The notes beneath the pieces were generated by a model that was not told where the DNA came from, did no database searches, and worked only from the letters and a program-made list of their open reading frames with translations. DNA of 64,000 bases. Origin: Flavobacteriaceae bacterium. Its GTDB lineage: Bacteria; Bacteroidota; Bacteroidia; Flavobacteriales; Flavobacteriaceae. Below, one piece after another: positions 59,483-64,000 of the stretch. The DNA is taken from the NCBI GenBank assembly GCA_029238515.1, contig JAQWFW010000032.1, positions 1 through 64,000 of the forward strand, given 5' to 3'. The number at the start of each line of letters is the position of its first letter. The first letter of the stretch is position 1. The translations under genes and the position numbers were made by a program.

Positions 59483-61285
59483 ATGAAAATTAGATTTAAA
59501 CCATTCGTGCTCATTGGGGTTTTTACAGCACAATTTAGTGTTGCACAACAAGTCCAATCATTAGACTCAGTTACTATTGAGTCCACAAGAATTGATTTGC
59601 CTTTCAAAGAAAATTCACGAACAATTAGCGTCATTAGTTCAGAAGCTATTGAACAAAGCCCAGCCACAAATTTGGCAGAACTACTACAACAAGAAGCGGG
59701 AATAGACATTCGTCGTCAAGGGATCTACGGTATGCAATCGGATTTATACATTCGTGGTGGAAGCTTTGACCAAACACTTTTACTTATTGACGGTATCAAG
59801 GTGGAGGATCCTCAAACAGGGCATCACACTTTGAATATAGCACTCCCTCTGGAAGTCATCAAGCGCATTGAAATTATTAAAGGCCCTGCGGCAAGAGTCT
59901 TTGGCCAAAATGCATTTACAGGAGCAATCAATATTGTTACAAAGTCAAATGGAGATTTAAAAAATAATATCGGATTTCAATTGGGTTCTTACAACCAACA
60001 ACACGCAGCAGCAACAGTGGGAGAACGTTTAGGCAATACAAATCTTATGGGGCATGCTTCAGTCAATAGCTCCGATGGATATCGTTACAATACAGATTTT
60101 GACAACCACAATTACTTTTTAAAAAGCAGCTTTAATACAAATCCTATTGATGTTATCGCTACATTTTCAGAACGTAAGTTTGGTGGAAATCAATTTTATG
60201 CCATTGATGCTAAAGAACAATACGAAGAAACACAGAGTAGTTTGGTTGGTATTTCTACTGTAATGCATCGAGGAGACTTAAAAATTAGCCCTCAACTGTA
60301 TTGGAAACGCAACCAGGATATGTACCTCTACATTAGGAATAAACCTTCAGTGTATAGAAACCTTCACATTTCTAATAAAATCGGTGCGCAAATCAATGCG
60401 TCTTATTCTTCATCGCTTGGGGTTACTGGTTTTGGTGTTGATGTTGCTAAAGTAACTATGAGCAGTAATCGATTAGGAGATCGTGACCGATGGATGGGGA
60501 ATTTCTTTTTGGAACATCGCTTTTCATTTTTAGACGATAAACTTGATGTTACTCCTGGTGTAGCGGTCAACTACTTTTCTGAATTTGATTTCAATGCTTT
60601 CCCAGGAATAGATCTGGGTTATACCATTAACGATTCTTTCCGATTATATGCAAATGCAGGATATACGTATAGAGTCCCTACATACAACGACCTTTACTAT
60701 GTAGGGAGTAGGGATGTAGGAAATGAAAATTTGGTGCCTGAAAAAGCCATTTCAGAAGAAATTGGGTTAAAATATTTTGGAGAAACCCTAACAGCTTCTG
60801 TTGCTTTTTTCAATAGAGATTCCGATAATTTAATAGACTATACAAAAGAAAATGAGGCAGATAAGTGGCAGTCCAATAATTTAAAAAGTTTAAATTCTAA
60901 CGGAATAGAGGTTCAATTGTCTACTCCATTTAAAATAGGACAATATATACAAAACTTTAACCTAGGATATACTTATTTAAATGAAGATTTAAAAGCTGTA
61001 AGAGCTAACTATTCGAAGTATATCATCAATTCACTAAATCATCATCTTACAGCTAATGTAAAGACACAATTTACAAAAAACCTAAGCCAAAGTTTGGTTT
61101 ACAAATTTGCTGAAAGAGCTACAGGTGAAAGCTATAGTGTTGTAGATGTTCAAATAAAATTATTGGTTGGCCAACTAGAGTTGACCCTTACAGGAAACAA
61201 TGTTTTCAACACCTCGTATATAGAAACAGGTATCGTGCCCATGCCAAAAGGTAATGTCTTATTTGGACTACGTGCCTTCTTCTAA
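59483..61285 (+). CDS. TonB-dependent receptor (BtuB-like)
   Basis: Plug domain NLAELLQQEAGIDIRRQGIYGMQSDLYIRGGSFDQTLLLIDGIKV; C-terminal F. Confidence 0.93.
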   Translation: MKIRFKPFVLIGVFTAQFSVAQQVQSLDSVTIESTRIDLPFKENSRTISVISSEAIEQSPATNLAELLQQEAGIDIRRQGIYGMQSDLYIRGGSFDQTLLLIDGIKVEDPQTGHHTLNIALPLEVIKRIEIIKGPAARVFGQNAFTGAINIVTKSNGDLKNNIGFQLGSYNQQHAAATVGERLGNTNLMGHASVNSSDGYRYNTDFDNHNYFLKSSFNTNPIDVIATFSERKFGGNQFYAIDAKEQYEETQSSLVGISTVMHRGDLKISPQLYWKRNQDMYLYIRNKPSVYRNLHISNKIGAQINASYSSSLGVTGFGVDVAKVTMSSNRLGDRDRWMGNFFLEHRFSFLDDKLDVTPGVAVNYFSEFDFNAFPGIDLGYTINDSFRLYANAGYTYRVPTYNDLYYVGSRDVGNENLVPEKAISEEIGLKYFGETLTASVAFFNRDSDNLIDYTKENEADKWQSNNLKSLNSNGIEVQLSTPFKIGQYIQNFNLGYTYLNEDLKAVRANYSKYIINSLNHHLTANVKTQFTKNLSQSLVYKFAERATGESYSVVDVQIKLLVGQLELTLTGNNVFNTSYIETGIVPMPKGNVLFGLRAFF

Positions 61286-61303
61286 ACACTTGATGTAATA
61301 AAC

Positions 61304-61780
61304 TCAAAAAAGCTGGTTGATTTTTTCATAAACCAAATGGGGTTCCCATCCTCGGTATAAGAGATAATCGGCCAGTTTTTTCTTTTTTTTGAGTATAGAA
61401 ACTCCTTTAAGAGAATTCGCTTTTTTATGCGCTAATGCTTCGAATGTTGTTTTGTATTCCACGTCCGAGATTTGCGCTAAGGCCTTTTTGACAAGGTATT
61501 TTGAAATATTTCGTTGTTTGAGTTCAGAAGTTAAACGCCGTCGCCCCCATTTTTTAATTTTGAATTTCCCACGCACAAAAGCCATCGCAAAACGTTCTTC
61601 ATTTAAAAAATTTTCTTCAATAAGCGTCATGATGATTTGTTCTTTTGCTTGAGGGATCATCTGCATGTCTCTAAGCTTTTGAGCGACTTCTTTGTTACAG
61701 CGGTCTTGATAGGCACAATACCTTTGGAGTTTTGCCAATGCTTCATCTACAGTGTATGTTTTTTTGGGGAGGTACATCAA
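61304..61780 (-). CDS. recX: Regulatory protein RecX
   Basis: FAMAFVRGKFKIKKWGRRRLTSELKQRNIS. Confidence 0.92.
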   Translation of the reverse strand: MMYLPKKTYTVDEALAKLQRYCAYQDRCNKEVAQKLRDMQMIPQAKEQIIMTLIEENFLNEERFAMAFVRGKFKIKKWGRRRLTSELKQRNISKYLVKKALAQISDVEYKTTFEALAHKKANSLKGVSILKKKKKLADYLLYRGWEPHLVYEKINQLF

Positions 61781-64000
61781 TTTTGATAGGTAATCGAGAA
61801 AATCAGATTTCTACCGGGTGCGCTTATCCCAGATGCAAAAGGGCGATACCCCTCATTAGTAATATTCTCAATAGCACCAACAAACGAAATTGTATCGCTG
61901 AATTTATATTGCGTTCTAAGATTAAACGTTAACCAAGATGGTGCATAAGGGTTCCCATCAGCATCTTTGGCAAATAAGTGACTAGAGAGTTCATGAGATA
62001 TGTCTTCATGAGAAAGACGAGCATTATAATTTACATAGCCATCAAGCGTTATTTTATTGTGTTTCCAAACAATATGTGCGTTCCCAAAAGCAGGGGCGAC
62101 ATGACGAACAGGCATATTTCTATCATTCGCATTTTTTTGACGGCCCTTAGTAATACTATGCTGCGAAGTAAGCTCTAACGCTTTAGAAAAGCGCACGTGT
62201 AATCCTACTTCAAAGCCATAAATCCATGCCTTTGATGTGTTTTGGATGGCTTGTATAGTGCTTAACTCTCCATCATAAATAAGTTCTGAAACGCCATTAA
62301 TGCTAAAGTCATCTCTTGTCATAGCATTATCCAGATAGGTATAGTAAGAAGAAAAGTCTAACAGTAAAGAATCATCAAAATTGAGGTTTAGTCCTAGTTC
62401 TGCACCATAAGCATGTTCTGGACTTAAACTTGGATTTGGCGCAACCACAATACCTGGTTGAGAATCAAATACTTTGCCGACATCATCGATATTTGGAGCG
62501 CGAAAGGCCATTGTCGTATTGAATTTCCACGACAATGTTTTGCTTTGCGCCCAAGTGAGCCCAGCAGTAGCAGTCAGAGCACTTGTGTTTAAGTTTGCGT
62601 TTGTAAAAGGTAAATCATAAAATTGAGCATTTGGGGTCAAATCTGCCTTGATGGAAATCATATTGTATCGGATACCAGATTGGAAAGTCAGCTCAGTCGA
62701 CGGCTTATATTTTAAACTTAAATATGATGCCAAACTTGTCCATTGTGCATTATCTGGATATCGAGATGCAATACGATCTATTATATTATTTTCAACGTTG
62801 AGAGATACTCCTTCTGAGTTCACTTTGTTATAAATATATTCTGCACCATAGAAAAGATTCGTCTTGTCATTAATTGTTTTTTCAAAATCAAGATTGAAAG
62901 ACAGTGCTTCGACGGCTTCAGTTCTTCTTTTTTGATCTACGTCATCAAATTTTCGACTTATTCGACTTTCACCAAAATGCTGATAAGCAACTGTCGATTT
63001 TATTTTATCGTAAAGATTAGATCTGCTGCTTAACTTTGTCAATTGAAAATTGGCTAAAAGCCATTGTTGTGGACCATAATTCCATTCTGCATATTTCAAA
63101 GTTTGATCAGAGTTCTGAACCACCAAGCGATCATATCTTGGAATATCAGAAGTCGTCGCGTAATGAAGTCCAAAATCGAAGGTTAATGATTCTGAGGGTT
63201 TGAATAGAATTTTTTGAGCGGCATGAAATTGATTGAAATTTGTAAACTTTTGAATGCGCGGATTATGGTTTGGTATCAACATATCCTGTTCATTGCGGTG
63301 GGTTACATAAAATGGGGTTAAATAATCTTGAACATCTGTTTTACCCATCCTTAAATCCCCAAAATCAGAAAAACTCATGCTGGTGTGAAATCCCCATTTA
63401 TTCAGCCCAATGTTTAATCCTATTTGAGCTGTTTTTTCGCTATTGGCTGAGGAATAACGCAAATTACTTTTGGTTGAAACTAGTGGAGATTCACTATTCG
63501 ATAACTGAGGAGATGTTGTATAAAAATTCATCACACCGCCTATAGCATCACTACCATAAATTACTGATCCTGCGCCTAAAATAACTTCGGTGGTTTGAAC
63601 ATTGAATGGGTTAATCGAGATGACATTCTGAACATTTCCTCCTCTAAAAATAGCATTATTGAGCCGCACACCATCAACTGTAATAAGCACTCGATTGGTA
63701 GAAAATCCTCGAATCATAGGGCTTCCACCACCCAACTGGCTTTTTTGAACAAATACACGACCACTTTGTGCCAATAGATCGGCGGAAGTTTGGGGCATAG
63801 CTTGTTGAATATCATTTGCATCTATGCTTATAATTCTTTGCGGAACTTCTTTTTTGCTTTGTTCAAACTTTGACGCTGAGATGACTATTTCGTTTAGACT
63901 GGTTGACTTTGGGCTTAAAAAAATGGTGTCTCTTAACTTTGATTTTAATATAGATTCTCTGTGATAAGATAGATGTTGGAAGTAAATTCGTTCGAAGCTT
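61777..64000 (-). CDS. TonB-dependent receptor (5' end beyond window)
   Basis: Frame open beyond the 63798 ATG to the window edge (..KFEQSKKEVPQRIISIDANDIQQAMPQTSADLLAQSGRVFVQKSQLGGGSPMIRGFSTNRVLITVDGVRLNNAIFRGGNVQNV). Confidence 0.93.
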   Translation of the reverse strand, partial: SFERIYFQHLSYHRESILKSKLRDTIFLSPKSTSLNEIVISASKFEQSKKEVPQRIISIDANDIQQAMPQTSADLLAQSGRVFVQKSQLGGGSPMIRGFSTNRVLITVDGVRLNNAIFRGGNVQNVISINPFNVQTTEVILGAGSVIYGSDAIGGVMNFYTTSPQLSNSESPLVSTKSNLRYSSANSEKTAQIGLNIGLNKWGFHTSMSFSDFGDLRMGKTDVQDYLTPFYVTHRNEQDMLIPNHNPRIQKFTNFNQFHAAQKILFKPSESLTFDFGLHYATTSDIPRYDRLVVQNSDQTLKYAEWNYGPQQWLLANFQLTKLSSRSNLYDKIKSTVAYQHFGESRISRKFDDVDQKRRTEAVEALSFNLDFEKTINDKTNLFYGAEYIYNKVNSEGVSLNVENNIIDRIASRYPDNAQWTSLASYLSLKYKPSTELTFQSGIRYNMISIKADLTPNAQFYDLPFTNANLNTSALTATAGLTWAQSKTLSWKFNTTMAFRAPNIDDVGKVFDSQPGIVVAPNPSLSPEHAYGAELGLNLNFDDSLLLDFSSYYTYLDNAMTRDDFSINGVSELIYDGELSTIQAIQNTSKAWIYGFEVGLHVRFSKALELTSQHSITKGRQKNANDRNMPVRHVAPAFGNAHIVWKHNKITLDGYVNYNARLSHEDISHELSSHLFAKDADGNPYAPSWLTFNLRTQYKFSDTISFVGAIENITNEGYRPFASGISAPGRNLIFSITYQN

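Noticed and set aside
1-64000. CRISPR arrays, rRNA, known defence systems, prophage structural genes
   Set aside because: None seen; no regularly spaced repeats, cas, restriction-modification or phage structural proteins in the ORF set

Overview
The window looks like part of a marine Flavobacteriaceae (Bacteroidota) chromosome: AT-rich, TAnnTTTG-type -7 promoter elements, no obvious Shine-Dalgarno sequences, and family content typical of flavobacteria. Most of it is housekeeping: nrdA/nrdB, dsbD, an ars operon, recJ, rsmI, tsaB, a MacAB/TolC-type exporter, a cytochrome c oxidase biogenesis cluster, rplM-rpsI-rpsB-tsf-pyrH-frr, an RND/MMPL protein, asnS, rpoN, umuC/umuD, recX and two TonB-dependent receptors. 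There are two tRNAs (Pro-GGG and Ala-GGC). The most interesting signals are: (1) a four-copy, 11-bp-phased TTnACA array (PHO-box-like) upstream of an unannotated ~150-nt unit with a 24-codon ORF and its own intrinsic terminator, next to a phosphate porin and a PiT-PhoU fusion gene; (2) a small decayed mobile island (tyrosine integrase, cargo lipoproteins, recombinase remnant, ~50-bp flanking direct repeats) beside tRNA-Ala; (3) an MscS gene with an apparent 1-nt frameshift; (4) a structured leader before rpsB; (5) an SCO-like paralog that lacks the copper-binding cysteines. All family assignments come from reading the sequence and recalling families; no database search was run.
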